Part shown: piece by piece, positions 12,171 through 22,609 of the stretch
Layout: each line of letters opens with the position of its first letter
Position numbering within the stretch: position 1 is the first letter of the stretch
NCBI RefSeq assembly: GCF_905163445.1
Contig: NC_053196.1
Location: 10,565,501-10,629,500, forward strand
Direction: 5' to 3'
DNA from: Pararge aegeria
Taxonomy: Eukaryota > Arthropoda > Insecta > Lepidoptera > Nymphalidae
DNA: 64,000 bases
Notes under the pieces: model-generated
What the model was told of the DNA's origin: nothing
Database searches by the model: none
The model's input: only the letters and a program-made list of their open reading frames with translations
Translations under genes and position numbers: made by a program

Positions 12171-12336
12171 AAAAACATTTTAAAACTGAACTAGGTAAAC
12201 ATAAAGGAGGTTAATTACACAATATAATACCAGCAGCTTAGAACCATCGGAGTTATTTCGTTGCGAGAAATGCGTAAAAATAAAAACGCTTAGCCTCGCA
12301 ACAATGTAAATACCAGTTTGTAATCTCCTTACAGCT

Positions 12337-12425
12337 GAACTTTACATTGAGTGATCTATGGATTTGTTTATAGCATCTGAATCACATATTAGTTTCATGT
12401 GATAAGATCACGAATTTATTAGTAT
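12337..12425 (+). repeat. dispersed repeat pair, copy 2
   Basis: It matches 11562-11650 over 'actttacattgagtgatcta', 'tggatttgtttatag' and 'tgataagatca'. The two copies are 775 bp apart in the same orientation. They may be ends of one element or two members of a family. Confidence 0.5.
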
Positions 12426-12502
12426 TTAGGATTAGAATTAAGGTTTTCTCTATCGGATACTAAGTTTATAGCAGTATAATTAGAAATGGGGATATCCGCA
12501 GA

Positions 12503-12727
12503 TTAACCAAAGGCATCGACAGCAAGAAGAGTTGCGAAGCTTAAGTGACAATAAGAAGAAAAGAAAGAAGAAGAAGGAAGTTGCAGAGAAGACCAAATTG
12601 ACGTCCCAGTTGGCGACTCCGCACTGAAAAACTCAGTGTTGGTAAGCTCCCCACTAGCATCAGACAAGTCGCTGTCGGAGTCACTAGAGACGCAGGCTCC
12701 CGCCGGGCACTTTGTTTTCGTTGTCAT
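12503..12727 (-). other. Ser/Asp-rich ORF, unassigned (TE ORF fragment or exon)
   Basis: The minus-strand frame from 12727 encodes 74 codons. The N-terminal 42 look protein-like, with an acidic run 'SDSDSDLSDASGEL' near residues 15-28 and two cysteines (residues 7 and 12). The remainder, over a GAA-rich tract, is Ser/Phe-rich and not convincing. It lies 635 bp downstream of the third PR exon, so a following ham exon was considered. The phase-1 entry required by that exon runs into TAG in the frame tested, and no polypyrimidine acceptor is seen. A lepidopteran retroelement gag/ORF1 start is the likelier reading. Confidence 0.2.
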
Positions 12728-13044
12728 ACAATTAGCTTTATTACTATCCTAGTAAGTACACATAGGTAAACGTTTAAAAAAATATTCGTATCGTAAAATA
12801 TGTCGCACACAAGACTTATTTTCACTTAAGCCTTCACTTACCTCCTAATTGGTAATTGATAAAAGTAAGGAAAATCAAAAGAGGTAAAAAAATTGAAAAA
12901 CCCATTGTTTGAAAAACCTGCAGCATCTGATCACTATTCAGAGCTACTGCCAAGCTGTCATGTAGGCACAGCAGCCTCTTCGTTTATTTTTGTTAAAGGA
13001 AGTACCTACTTTACGAAGAATATTTAATGGTGTTTTTTGACGAA

Positions 13045-13308
13045 CTCCCTGGCGCATCGGTGAGCGCTGTTTTAAGCTGGAGGTTCTATGTTTGAAACCG
13101 GCAGGGGCAATTTGGGAATTTATAATTCCTAAATTTTCTCTGGTCTGGTCTGGTGGGAAACTTCGGCCGTGGCTAGTTACTAGACTACCGCTATGCGATT
13201 TTGCGTTCCGGAACGATGTCGCGTCGAAACCGATTATGGTTAGGTATGGTTAAAATATTCCCTTACAGGTTAGCTTGCTACCATCTTAGACTACGGAATA
13301 AAAAAATT
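13045..13308 (+). repeat. tRNA-headed SINE, family C
   Basis: It starts 'ctccctggcgcatcggtgag' and runs through 'gcaggggcaatttgggaatt', 'ctctggtctggtctggtggg', 'cggccgtggctagttac' and 'gcgttccggaacgatgtcgc' to 'ccatcttagactacgg'. It is near full length in the opposite orientation to the copy at 8114. It ends only about 55 bp from the donor of the third PR exon. Confidence 0.8.
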
Positions 13309-13361
13309 CTAGTCACAATAACAATACTAAATAGGTACAAAAATAAATTGTATCAGCTTAC

Positions 13362-13458
13362 CAGGTGGAGTGAAGACATCTTGAAGAGGCAACGGTGTTC
13401 GTGGCCCGAGCAGCAACTCCTGGCCAGGTGGGATGTCTCTCGTCACTTTATAGTAAAC
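13362..13458 (-). CDS. ham: PR-domain exon c of a hamlet-like PRDM gene
   Basis: This 97-bp internal exon encodes 32 codons plus one base. Translation starts VYYKVTRDIPPGQELLLGPR and continues to a Pro-rich end 'TPLPLQDVFTPPG'. The 'YYK..RDI.PG.ELL' pattern is the last strand of the PR (SET-like) domain, which in SET enzymes sits next to the active site. PR domains of this class are weak or inactive as methyltransferases unless shown otherwise. The acceptor is 'tgtattttccag' just before 13458. The donor is 'ctg|gtaagc' at 13361. The entry phase is 0, matching exon b, and the exit phase is 1. The zinc-finger exons expected after the PR domain were not found to the left. Confidence 0.85.
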
Positions 13459-13462
13459 CTGG

Positions 13463-14660
13463 AAAATACATTATTAACATTTGGAATAACTGTTAAAATA
13501 TGCGTGAAATAGTCGTGTGGTGGACGGACGTGAAAATAGTGTCCTAGCCTCACTGGTATAAAATCCCATAAAGCTACTCGTATATTTATTCCCTTTTCAA
13601 CATATTTTCTTGTTTATGATTTTGACAAACACTTATTTAGGAATTACATATATAATGCACAAATAAATTGATAGTTAGTTATTTACTTTAAATAAAAGAA
13701 AATGCTTTAATTTCACCTAAAAGAACCAATTTTAATTTATTGGTGAAATAACCTATAAGTATATGAAACAAAAAAAAATATCAATATCAATTCGTAATTG
13801 GCGGAGTAATCGCGTAACTTACATAAAAGCATTTGAAATTGAGAATCTGCTCTGTTATCGAAGTCGTTTAAACATACTAAAAAATTGCTTACATTACAAA
13901 AAAGTTAGAAAAAAACTACCATCTAGTAAAAAATATAGTATAATAATGGACGACGCAATACTAGAATAGTTGCTTTGCTCTAGGATAGTTTAACCGCATT
14001 TATATTAAGTAAATGTTCTCCATATTAAAAAGTAGAGTTCCAGAATTAAAAAAATATGATTGTTCGACTTTGATTTTCATACACCGGGTCAAAATATCAA
14101 ATAGCGTTTAACCCGTGGGGTGAGTGGATCTAATCACCGCATCTGTTCCCCCTGACCGGAAGTGGGACACAGTTGTTCAGCCGAACGATTTTCTGTCACC
14201 GGAAGTTGCGAACGTTCCACATTCAAATTTTATTGGGGTAGTGACAAAGACGCGGTTTAATGAGGGTTGTGATTCGTCAGTTTTTAAATTGCGCTGCGTT
14301 TGGTGGAAAAGCCTAATAAAACCGACTCAACTTATAATTATTATAAATCTTTGTTATTTGAGGGTCTTTTTTTTATAATAAGTACCTACTATTTTACACA
14401 AAGACTATATAATACGTGTATATAGTTATTTGTCTTGAAATTGAATGCATACAAAAAGATAGAGTGATGATTTCGCATGATTCCTCAGACTAGAAAAGAT
14501 ATTTTTAAGAATATATGTTTACTTTACATATTTTATCTGTAAATGATGCACTGCAGATGCTCTAACAATAAAAAATATCTAGTTCTGAACATTTAATACT
14601 GTACTTCAATCTAATGAGAAAACTACTAAACCTAAGTTTATAAAACTTTTCAGTGCTCGC
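13463..14660. other. intron between PR exons b and c, left part
   Basis: AT-rich intron sequence. The two ORFs near 13763 and 14124 have no recognisable similarity; the second crosses a mildly G+C-rich stretch at 14110-14260. Nothing else is supported. Confidence 0.4.
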
Positions 14661-14664
14661 AAAA

Positions 14665-14945
14665 GGGTAAGGGATTTTAGAGATATAGCTCAGCGAGCCG
14701 CGAAGCTGAAGTGGCAATGGGCAGGGCACATAGCTCGGAGCACCGATGGACGTTGGGGTCTTAAGGTGCTGGAATGGCGACCCCGCACCGGTAAACGCAG
14801 CGTAAGTCGGCCCCCAACGAGGTGGACAGATGACATAAGGCGAGTCGCTGGGAGCCGCTGGAGGCAAGCGGCCCAGGACCGTGTATTGTGGAACTCCCTA
14901 CAAAAGACCTATGTCCAGCAGTGGACGTCGATTGGTTGACAATGA
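14665..14945 (+). pseudogene. RTE-type LINE, 3' end of the reverse-transcriptase ORF
   Basis: A plus-strand frame from about 14692 reads 'IAQRAAKLKWQWAGHIARST' onward, then 'VLEWRPRTGKRS', 'RPPTRWTDDIRRVAGSRW', 'AAQDR' and 'QQWTSIG' before TGA at about 14938. It is followed by the usual (gat)n tail. This is the C-terminal end of RTE-like endonuclease/reverse-transcriptase proteins that are abundant in Lepidoptera. The catalytic domains are missing, so this is a 5'-truncated dead copy. It lies inside the intron between PR exons b and c, on the strand opposite to ham. Three related pieces are at 27230-27560 (-), 63268-63480 (+) and 63680-63900 (+). Confidence 0.85.
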
Positions 14946-15104
14946 TGATGATGAAGTGTGTGTGTGTATGTCAAGTTTTTTTAACACTTGAAATAGATCG
15001 CGCTTTACCAGAATCTCACCAGATGGAAAGTTTGAAGAGGCCTAAAATGGAACGTGCTAGAATCATAGTCTGCTGGACTAAAGCCTTTCCTAACTAGACG
15101 CTTT

Positions 15105-15300
15105 GATCATAATCACCACGCTGGGCTGAAGGGCTGGTGATCACAGTAGATGGTAATAGTAGCACAGAAGGCACTGCTGCCCGCTCACCGCTATATTCTC
15201 TTAATCGGCTCGTACGACAACTGAAGATAAGGGGTGCTGACAAGAGTATTCTGATGACCGATATGTCGACACCACACAGCATGGCAGAGTTTGTAATCCA
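15105..15300 (+). repeat. dispersed element F, copy 2
   Basis: It contains 'ataatcaccacgctgggctg', 'gtgatcacagtagatgg', 'agtagcacagaaggcactgc', 'cggctcgtacgacaactg' and 'gtattctgatgaccg', in the same order as at 3405 and 47675. The overlapping ORFs on both strands (85 and 86 codons) are frames through this repeat. Confidence 0.7.
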
Positions 15301-15414
15301 TAGTAATAATATAAATGCTAAAGAGGGTATCTCTGTTTGTACTTCCTTCACGCTCTATCTAAGAAACCAATCGTCTTGTTATTTAAAGAGAGGATAGTGA
15401 CATAACTACTTTTA

Positions 15415-15560
15415 ATCCTGGAAAAACATCAAATTCCCAAGGGTGGTTTACAGCAACATTCGGATTTTTACACCAAATATCGTCTTCCCTTTCATATCCT
15501 AACAAAGCAACCAAAAGAATTATTCACCGCGGGGTGCAGCTAGTATCTCGTATATTTCCT
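15415..15560 (+). repeat. repeat relic ending 'accgcggggtgcagctagta'
   Basis: The block 'gatttttacaccaaatatcg', 'ccctttcatatcctaacaaa' and the end 'caccgcggggtgcagctagt' form a repeat tail that I recognise as common in Lepidoptera. It lies about 30 bp from the donor of PR exon b, in its intron. The class is uncertain. Confidence 0.5.
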
Positions 15561-15591
15561 AGTATACTGGTGTAATAGTAAACGATCTTAC

Positions 15592-15720
15592 TTGGCCAGC
15601 GTGGAGCAAGTGTTGTAAGTTGACATCGTGAGGGTAGTTCGTAGAGTTGACGAACTTCATCCAGTTGGACTTGTCCGCTCTGCCGTCCAACCAGCCTCGA
15701 ACGCCGTTCTTCCCGACCAC
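15592..15720 (-). CDS. ham: PR-domain exon b of a hamlet-like PRDM gene
   Basis: This 129-bp exon encodes exactly 43 codons in phase 0 at both ends. It starts VVGKNGVRGWLDGRADKSNW and continues MKFVNSTNYPHDVNLQHLLH. The core 'GW.DG......NWM.FVN......N.Q' is diagnostic of the PR domain of the MECOM/PRDM16/hamlet class, where the SET fold has its central strands. The acceptor is 'ctttttccag' just right of 15720. The donor is 'caa|gtaaga' at 15591. Its 5' partner (exon a) ends '...RRYAWA' in phase 0 and its 3' partner begins 'VYYKV', so the domain reads through both junctions without a break. G+C content is clearly higher than in the flanks, as expected for coding sequence under constraint. Confidence 0.9.
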
Positions 15721-15724
15721 CTGG

Positions 15725-16860
15725 AAAAAGAATCCCGTTAAATACCGCCTTTGACTTTCAAGAATAAGCCTTTATAAGGAAATTCCTTTTCCAATTTAAA
15801 TTAGGTACGGAACTCTGTTCGCGCAAGTCCGACTTTCTCTTAACTGGTAAAATTATGGCAATATATTGGTATTTGAGTACAATATTTGCCACTAAATTCA
15901 AAGCTTCTGCCAACAAAAAACACACTTGCTATAAAACTTTCTTCTTTTATACTTATTAAATGATTATGCGCAGGAAACTTAAGTTAAGAAATATTTCCAA
16001 TGGGTATTGAAAAATGTTATTTAAAACTTTCTTTAAAGCGCCACCTAGCACTGTACTATTGAACTACTGTACAACTCACCGGTCACACCAGTCAAAAGCT
16101 CTTAGCTTTTCGTCAAAGTATTTTTTTATATAAAACATACTTTACTTTGGTTTACATATAAATAATTAGCTTATTATGTATAAGTAAAGAACTCTTTCCG
16201 ACCGTTTACTGTAAAAAAAACTTGTTTTCTGTTTTTAAACGCAAAAGTTATTGTTTTTATAAACCAAAAAATAACTACGTTAGTGAACGAATATGCTCAG
16301 TTAAAAATACATTATAAGTTTCAATAGTGTAAGTTTAACCAGACTCATTAAATGGATATCATAGCGTCATCTCACGGCACCAGCGGGCATCTGACATTAA
16401 ACGGACATCGCGGTTTCACAATAGATGGCGCCATTAGTCCACGCCAAGCCTTGTCTGCGGGATCGTCACAGCTTGAACATTTATCATTGACCGACCCCAA
16501 TAATTTAATTTTCATACTAGCTTGGGTATTTATCATGTCATAATTATTTAAATTTTTATAAAAAGAAAAAACGTTTATGGATAAATTTTGAATGATTTTT
16601 TTTTTAACGTTTGAAACAAGGTATAATGGGTACTGATTATTAACGCGTATGAATAAAATACCTACAGCTATATATATTTAGAGGCGTACCTATCCCAAAT
16701 TAAAATTTGTACTTTTGTAGCGATAACTTATTCTATTTCCCTCAACATTTATCACTTTAGCTGTTAAAATATCTATTGGGCAGATGGGTAATTTACATAG
16801 GTTTTTTTTACAATAGTTAAGTATTCAAACTTAATAAAAAAAGTTGTAAGTACTAGGTAC
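15725..16860. other. start of the 18-kb intron between PR exons a and b
   Basis: AT-rich, with no supported gene. The 63-codon ORF at 16352-16543 crosses a short patch of mixed composition and has no recognisable domain. Confidence 0.4.
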
Positions 16861-16863
16861 TTC

Positions 16864-17008
16864 CAGTGGCGTGCACGGGGTTTTCTTACTAGGGTATGCA
16901 AACAACAGGAAAATTGCATAAAACGGCAAAAATCCTCCTCTTACAAAAGTTATATATAAATTTTAGGGTAGGCAGTGCTTTTATGCATAAATGAAGTGCA
17001 CGCCACTG
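16864..17008. mobile_element. MITE, 'cagtggcgtgcac' inverted-end family
   Basis: The ends 'cagtggcgtgcac' (16864-16876) and 'gtgcacgccactg' (16996-17008) are exact inverted copies. The interior (about 120 bp) has 'aaaagttatatataaattt' and 'agggtaggcag' and does not code. Related elements are at 24006-24152, 46397-46546 and 47992-48470. No clear target-site duplication was found. Confidence 0.75.
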
Positions 17009-17009
17009 G

Positions 17010-18375
17010 GTACTACTACTACTACTATAGAGTAACATCTAGCATCTTATATAGTACCTACCTATTCTAAAGCTGCAGACCTTCCATTTATATGCGATAT
17101 TCACAAGAATTACTTTCTTGAATTTAGATTTATATAGGACCGTTCTAGCCTTTACCTAGAACAAAAACATTAACCTACGTCCCTTAAACGACACAAGTGA
17201 CATCGCGGGATAAAACAGGTTGAGGAAGAATAATTATATATTACAAATAAACATGGTACGAATAAAAGATTAGATATTCAGAATTAAAAATTATTCGTAC
17301 CCCATCTATCTATTTGAACACCTCAAACTAAACATAATTTATTCCGATAAAACGATAACAAGGGAGCTTATACGATTGTTTCACCCGTTATGGAAATAAG
17401 GGGTGCCTAACCTACAATTTCTAGCAGACACTTCATATTCCCTAACGTACAATACGCCACATTGGCATACACTGGCAGAAGAATATAGTTTTAGCAAAAA
17501 TATGACCAATTGTTTTTGTCGTAAGAATCAAATTTGGTTGTCCTAATTAAGGGGGGTGTTACCAAGATGTCTTGCGTACGAAAGTATTCGATTGAGTCAT
17601 AATTCGAAGGGAAATAATTTACAAAGATGTGTACCTACTTGATTGAGGGTTTATGTTTGTGCTTCAATGTTAAATATGGGGATATGGATGGCCTATTGGA
17701 TCACTTAATATTACGGCTAGTAAGTAGATAGGCACTGTAATTTTAAAACCATTAAACCCGTATCGCATAACTCTAGACATTTAGAGTTTTATTTTATTGT
17801 GCGTTCTTTATCCATATATATATATGTCTCTTTTTCTCTTTCTCAACCTCTATCTCTCTTTTCTTGGAATATAATTCATTACTCATTTGTTCTGTAAAAC
17901 TGTATTAAAATAAAAATTAAATGAAAAGATAAGTAATCAATAATTATAAGTATTTCAGTAATGTATATATTTCTTAATTTAACCACACACTTCTAAGCCA
18001 TAATGCAATATTGTTTAGGTACCTTCCCTAGTACTTCCGTCGTAACCGCTAAAAACATATCTGACAAGTTTTACTCAGCCTAGTGAATGTTAGGATGACT
18101 TATCATCAACAGGATTAGGCAATTTTGTGCCACTTAAATCACAATTCCGAAGTTGTAGTCATAAATTATCCGTTAAATATCTCCGCCACCCAAACGACTC
18201 TCTTCAAACAGAGCAGTCAAGAAACAAGGTGCGTCTAATTCGGCGTAAAATTAAAAACGCTTGTCCCCTATCCTCATCCCAAAGAAAAAAAAAGCGAAGA
18301 AAATTATGTAGCAAAAATAAAAAGCATCTGTTGCACAATAAAAGTAACGTAATAAAGTAACAAGTAAGGTATTAA
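17010..18375. other. intronic stretch, simple repeats only
   Basis: A (tac)n run follows the MITE at 17011-17027, a (ta)n run lies at 17815-17825, and a pyrimidine-rich CT tract is at 17826-17860. The ORF at 18127-18360 is Lys/Arg/Ser-rich, as expected from A-rich DNA, and is not supported as a gene. Confidence 0.4.
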
Positions 18376-18376
18376 T

Positions 18377-18950
18377 CAAAGCTAAGTCTGGAAACCCTCC
18401 TTACGCGTCACCGACAAGCCTTTCCGCGGCATTTATCACGTTATTAAAACTGCGTTGGGTGCGTTCGGTAAAAAAGATAATTATCTTAGCAACCCTCGTC
18501 TTGGGCCAGGGCTGCTTCATGCTCAATTTGGTGGGTGTTCGGTTTAACACTACTTGAGTCGAGTCATCGTTTTGGAGAGGCGATACACAGAGAAAAAGCT
18601 AATCGCATTTGCAAAACATATTATAAGATCAAGATGCCATTGAACATGCATTTTATGGAGGTTTCAAAGTCGGTTGCGCCAATCGTGTCACTTAACCATT
18701 GTAAAACAAAAAAAACCTGACACTTGTAAATTATTTATTGTAGGAAAAAAAGACTATTACAATTTACTGTTTAATTAAATGATAAAGTATGTCAAACATG
18801 AAATAATCAGATAGTCTACTCCTTGCAAAAGATATTATTATAATTTAATGACAAATATTTTCCAAAAAATTACTTTGTAGGTAAACAGCAGTAGAGAATT
18901 AAAAAAGCTTGTCGGTGACGCGTTAGGAGAGTTCCCAGACTTTGCTTTGA
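18377..18950. mobile_element. 574-bp DNA element with about 43-bp terminal inverted repeats
   Basis: The left end (18377-18419), starting 'tcaaagctaagtctggaaac' and ending 'cgcgtcaccgacaagc', is matched in inverse by 18907-18950, starting 'gcttgtcggtgacgcg' and ending 'cccagactttgctttga'. The inner 16 bp are identical and a few mismatches and one indel lie outside them. The interior has a 60-codon ORF at 18535-18720 with no recognised domain. This looks like a non-autonomous DNA transposon. The family is not recognised and no convincing target-site duplication is seen. Confidence 0.7.
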
Positions 18951-20135
18951 GTAGAGTAGAGACTAATGTTTTTTTTTTTTTTAATTACTACGCCTTTTTT
19001 AGAAATAAATATATGGCTTCATTACTATTTCGTAATGCATGTTCAGCAGTTAATGTCATTTAGAATACGATTTAAGGTTGTACATTGACTATGGATAAAG
19101 CAAATTATACTTTACGTAAACTTTTGGATGATACTCATTGTTTTTTGTTTTAATTACTTACTATTATTTATCGCAATAGGATAAGCCTGTAAAGATTTTA
19201 ATAATGGAAATAAATAAATATTGCGTAACGTAATCCAGGTATTTTCTCATTGAGATCCTTCACGAGGTATAAATTTATCAGTTTTTTAAGCTAACTTTCT
19301 GTATGTATATTTAAACTTTGCTGTTCAAGTAAACTAGGATAAAAATGTTTGATTATATTATTTGCATTGCATTTGATTTTATCATTGCAATTGCTATCAG
19401 CCCTAGCCGAGGGTTGTCGACGAAGCAGCACATGTTGGCAATCATTCATCGATGTAGCTCGATGAAGGATGCGAATCGAGCGGACAATCCACAGGGGTCA
19501 GGCCTCCTGAAATATGACGTCGATATATTCGTAGCTTTAATTGAAATGTAGAGATTTAAAAAGAGTCAACTCTATATCGAAATGAAGAGTTTTAAAAATA
19601 CACTCTGTATTGTACTTAGTCCGGCCAACGGTTTAAAAAAAATTAGAATTTAACTTTTAATGGAATCTAAATTGAAAACCGAATTAAAATAAACACTTTT
19701 GTACATTTGAGATTCATAAACTAAAGCTATCGGGATTCTAAGAGTAGGTTGTAGGTACGCTGTAAGTTGGTAGCTTGAACTCACCTGGGTATTTTATTTC
19801 TAGGACGTTCTTAACTTATATATTTTTTAATATCTACACCAACATATTCCATTTTAAACTTATGTAATAAATGGATCACTAATGAAGATTTTAGGAGATT
19901 AGAGAACGAAACTACTCAACGTTCTATGTTTTTGTTGTTGCTAAAAGTCTTATAATTTAACTGTTTTATGTATACCTAAATAAAATTGTAAGTCTTTTAT
20001 TAGCTTAGTAAATGGACAATAATTTTTAGAACGTGATACCCAGAGAAAATAAAATATTTCAGAATTAATTTAATGTTTAAAAACAAATATAATAAATAAA
20101 ATTAAAAGTTTAGTGAACTATAACCGTTATTTAGC

Positions 20136-20188
20136 AATCGTACATTGAAATAGGTTCTTTCGTAATTAATCGTACATTGAAATAGGTT
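20136..20188 (+). repeat. short tandem duplication, 32-bp period
   Basis: The 21-bp unit beginning 'aatcgtacattgaaataggt' occurs at 20136 and again at 20168. This is a local duplication in AT-rich intron. Confidence 0.7.
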
Positions 20189-20833
20189 TTTATGGATATA
20201 TATTTATTTTAATTACTGAAACAATGTGAAAAATGTAGAGCAATACAAAATACTGAAGTCGAGTTCTATAAAAGTAAAGCATAATCAAAAAGTATTTTAA
20301 ATCTCACAGTTGAAATAAAATACCATCTCTGAATTTTTAAAAAGGCTAGATATTTTCATCCCGTTGGTTTAGGCAGTGAAATAAAACGACTGCACTGCAG
20401 ATTATTATAAAAATGTGTTTTTAATTTAAACGTACTGCTGTAGATCTCATATTTTGCGCTCAGAGATCGCAATTTCCCGGAATACTCGGAAAAGCTACAA
20501 ATGTTCGCGAGCTCCCGTTGGAAAATTACATTTCATAAATTTTAGTGATGTGAAGATTTTCTTATCGATCATAGCTATCAATTATACTTTTTATTAAAAG
20601 CTTTACAAAAATCAGTCAGTCTTCGACCTAGATCATAACCTGGATAGAAAGGTGATTTGGGAGAACCGAATAAGGTATTTGCTTTTTCTCCGTGTTTAAA
20701 AAAATACGATAAACATTCTTGTCAAAATTACTACTAAAATCTGATGGTAATCACTTTTAATCAGTGGTAAGTTAACTAACAATCAATACACTACTGACTA
20801 GGTTATAATACTGTTTAAATATTTTAGCTGTGA

Positions 20834-20915
20834 ATTGTAACCCCTTCTCATTGTCAGAGGAGACCCGTGTCCTGTAGTGGGCCGGTAATGGGTCGATATG
20901 ATGAAGATGATGATG
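20834..20915 (+). repeat. SINE family A, 3' fragment
   Basis: It contains 'taaccccttctcattgtcag', 'aggagacccgtgtcctgtag' and 'tgggccggtaatgggt', ending in a (gat)n-like tail. This is the 3' end of the tRNA-headed SINE whose full copy is at 60524-60848. Confidence 0.75.
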
Positions 20916-21329
20916 TCAATGTCATGTTGGTCGTAGTCAAGCCACACTGGCCGAGTGCGGATTTGTTTACCATACACGCCTTTGGGAATAGCTGTTTTCT
21001 TACGATGTTCTACTTTACCGTTATAGCAAGTTGTATTTAATTGCTTAAAACCCACATCACACCGATGTGATTGAACTTGACCCCCATCCCCGAAAGGGAA
21101 ACTGAAGTATTACGCTTTAGGCTATTACCGCAACACGTGTATAAATGTATGAAAGGTGTCAACAACAACTTTAATCAACAGTCCACTGCTGGAGTAATGG
21201 GATCTCCTTCCAGAAGGGTTTTCCCGGAATCTAACACCCACGCGAAGAGCAGGGGACGAAAGGTATGCTTTATTTGTATTTACTGACTTATATTATCAGA
21301 TTATTGAACTAAGCATATCAAAATACGAA

Positions 21330-21500
21330 TCATTCGAAAGCATCGATGTCACAAACTCGTCCCATCCCTACAACAAGCTGAAGAGCGTACCGTGCCGCAG
21401 TTGCGGCGAACACGCGTCGTTGCGCGAATCACACGTCTCGTTTCACAAGATAACAATTTGTGCCCGGTTATTTACCGTTCCTACCTACATGCCTGCGCCA
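21330..21500. other. G+C-richer intronic patch
   Basis: The segment near 21360-21500 contains 'ccgtgccgcagttgcggcga' and 'cacgcgtcgttgcgcgaatc' in AT-rich intron. No open frame with splice sites was found. It may be an enhancer or a decayed element. Confidence 0.2.
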
Positions 21501-22568
21501 AATTGGATCGCGTATACACCGTATTTACATAGCCTATATATAAATGAGAAAATGGAAATTGAATTAATATGAGAATGATTAGCTCAAAAGTGTTTCATTT
21601 TTTTCTTTTATAACTTCAGAGGTGATATATTTCGTTTTATTGAAACAAATTTTTTAGCTAATATTTCAGATTATCTAAGTGTTTTAAATATCTACAACAT
21701 AAATTTTTTCAAGTTTTTATTTTTTATTTAATCATATATCTAGAAAATCTCGTAGCTTCGTACGTGTTTAAATAGCCTAGGTCACTAGGATATAAAAGAG
21801 AAAATGGCAATTGAATTGAAATTAGAATAATAAGCAAAAATGCGTTACAGAAGTCTGAGATAGATACACTTTACACGAAATACATTTACCTAAAGCCCGT
21901 CATTTTAATATATACTATGGAAACAACAATATAAACCTTAGATCATATAAGTATAAGATCGTAGCTTTGTCCAAAGTATCTACCTACTTAGCTATGGATA
22001 TTCTTATTTCATCACAACGACATCACATGTTTTAGAGATTTTGGAAGTTTAACACGTTTTGTCACTATAGTATACTAGATAGATCAGCAAAACTGTTTTC
22101 TAAATAAGATTATTATTATAATGATAATGTCAATAATAAGCATAAGAAAATCCTTCTTAACAACGCCACGTTAATTAGATTGCAATTGAACTTTACCACG
22201 GAATTTTAAAGTAGCATTTGGGTATCAATAAAGTAGTAAATTTCGTTATAGGCAAAAATAAACGCGAAACTATAAAATCACCCTACATATATTTTTTCCT
22301 TGATTCCCGACATTTCAGGCCATGTTCTGAGGAGCCACGTTTCCTTATGCTGTCCTCGCTATCAGCCGGAAAAAGAATTACTTCCGCCGGTGTCAACAGA
22401 TACTAAACCGCACTTTTATAAGGAAACTCTTTTGTTTTATTGCCCTTTTACCTAATAGCGGCTGCCTATCTTGTTAGCGCACGAACAGGACGGGGAAAAA
22501 ATATATGGATTCCGGAACTATGTACTTTCAACTAAAATTACTCAGTTAATTTTTTATATTATTAACGA

Positions 22569-22604
22569 GCAAGCGGGTATATATTCAAATATATACCCGC
22601 TTGC
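22569..22604. repeat. near-perfect palindrome, 17-bp arms, 2-nt centre
   Basis: The left arm 'gcaagcgggtatatatt' pairs exactly with 22588-22604, and the centre is 'ca' (22586-22587). It lies in intron. Unlike an (at)n run it contains a G+C-rich outer half, so it is not simple-repeat noise. Confidence 0.85.
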
Positions 22605-22609
22605 CCTCT

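Noticed and set aside
13201..13512. 103-codon plus-strand ORF
   Set aside because: It is a shadow across a SINE and the antisense of PR exon c.
15094..15397. overlapping 85- and 86-codon ORFs as genes
   Set aside because: Both lie in repeat element F, which recurs at other positions in the window without an intact frame.
18127..18360. Lys/Arg-rich 77-codon ORF as a nuclear protein
   Set aside because: Basic composition follows from the A-rich DNA. No domain and no splice context.
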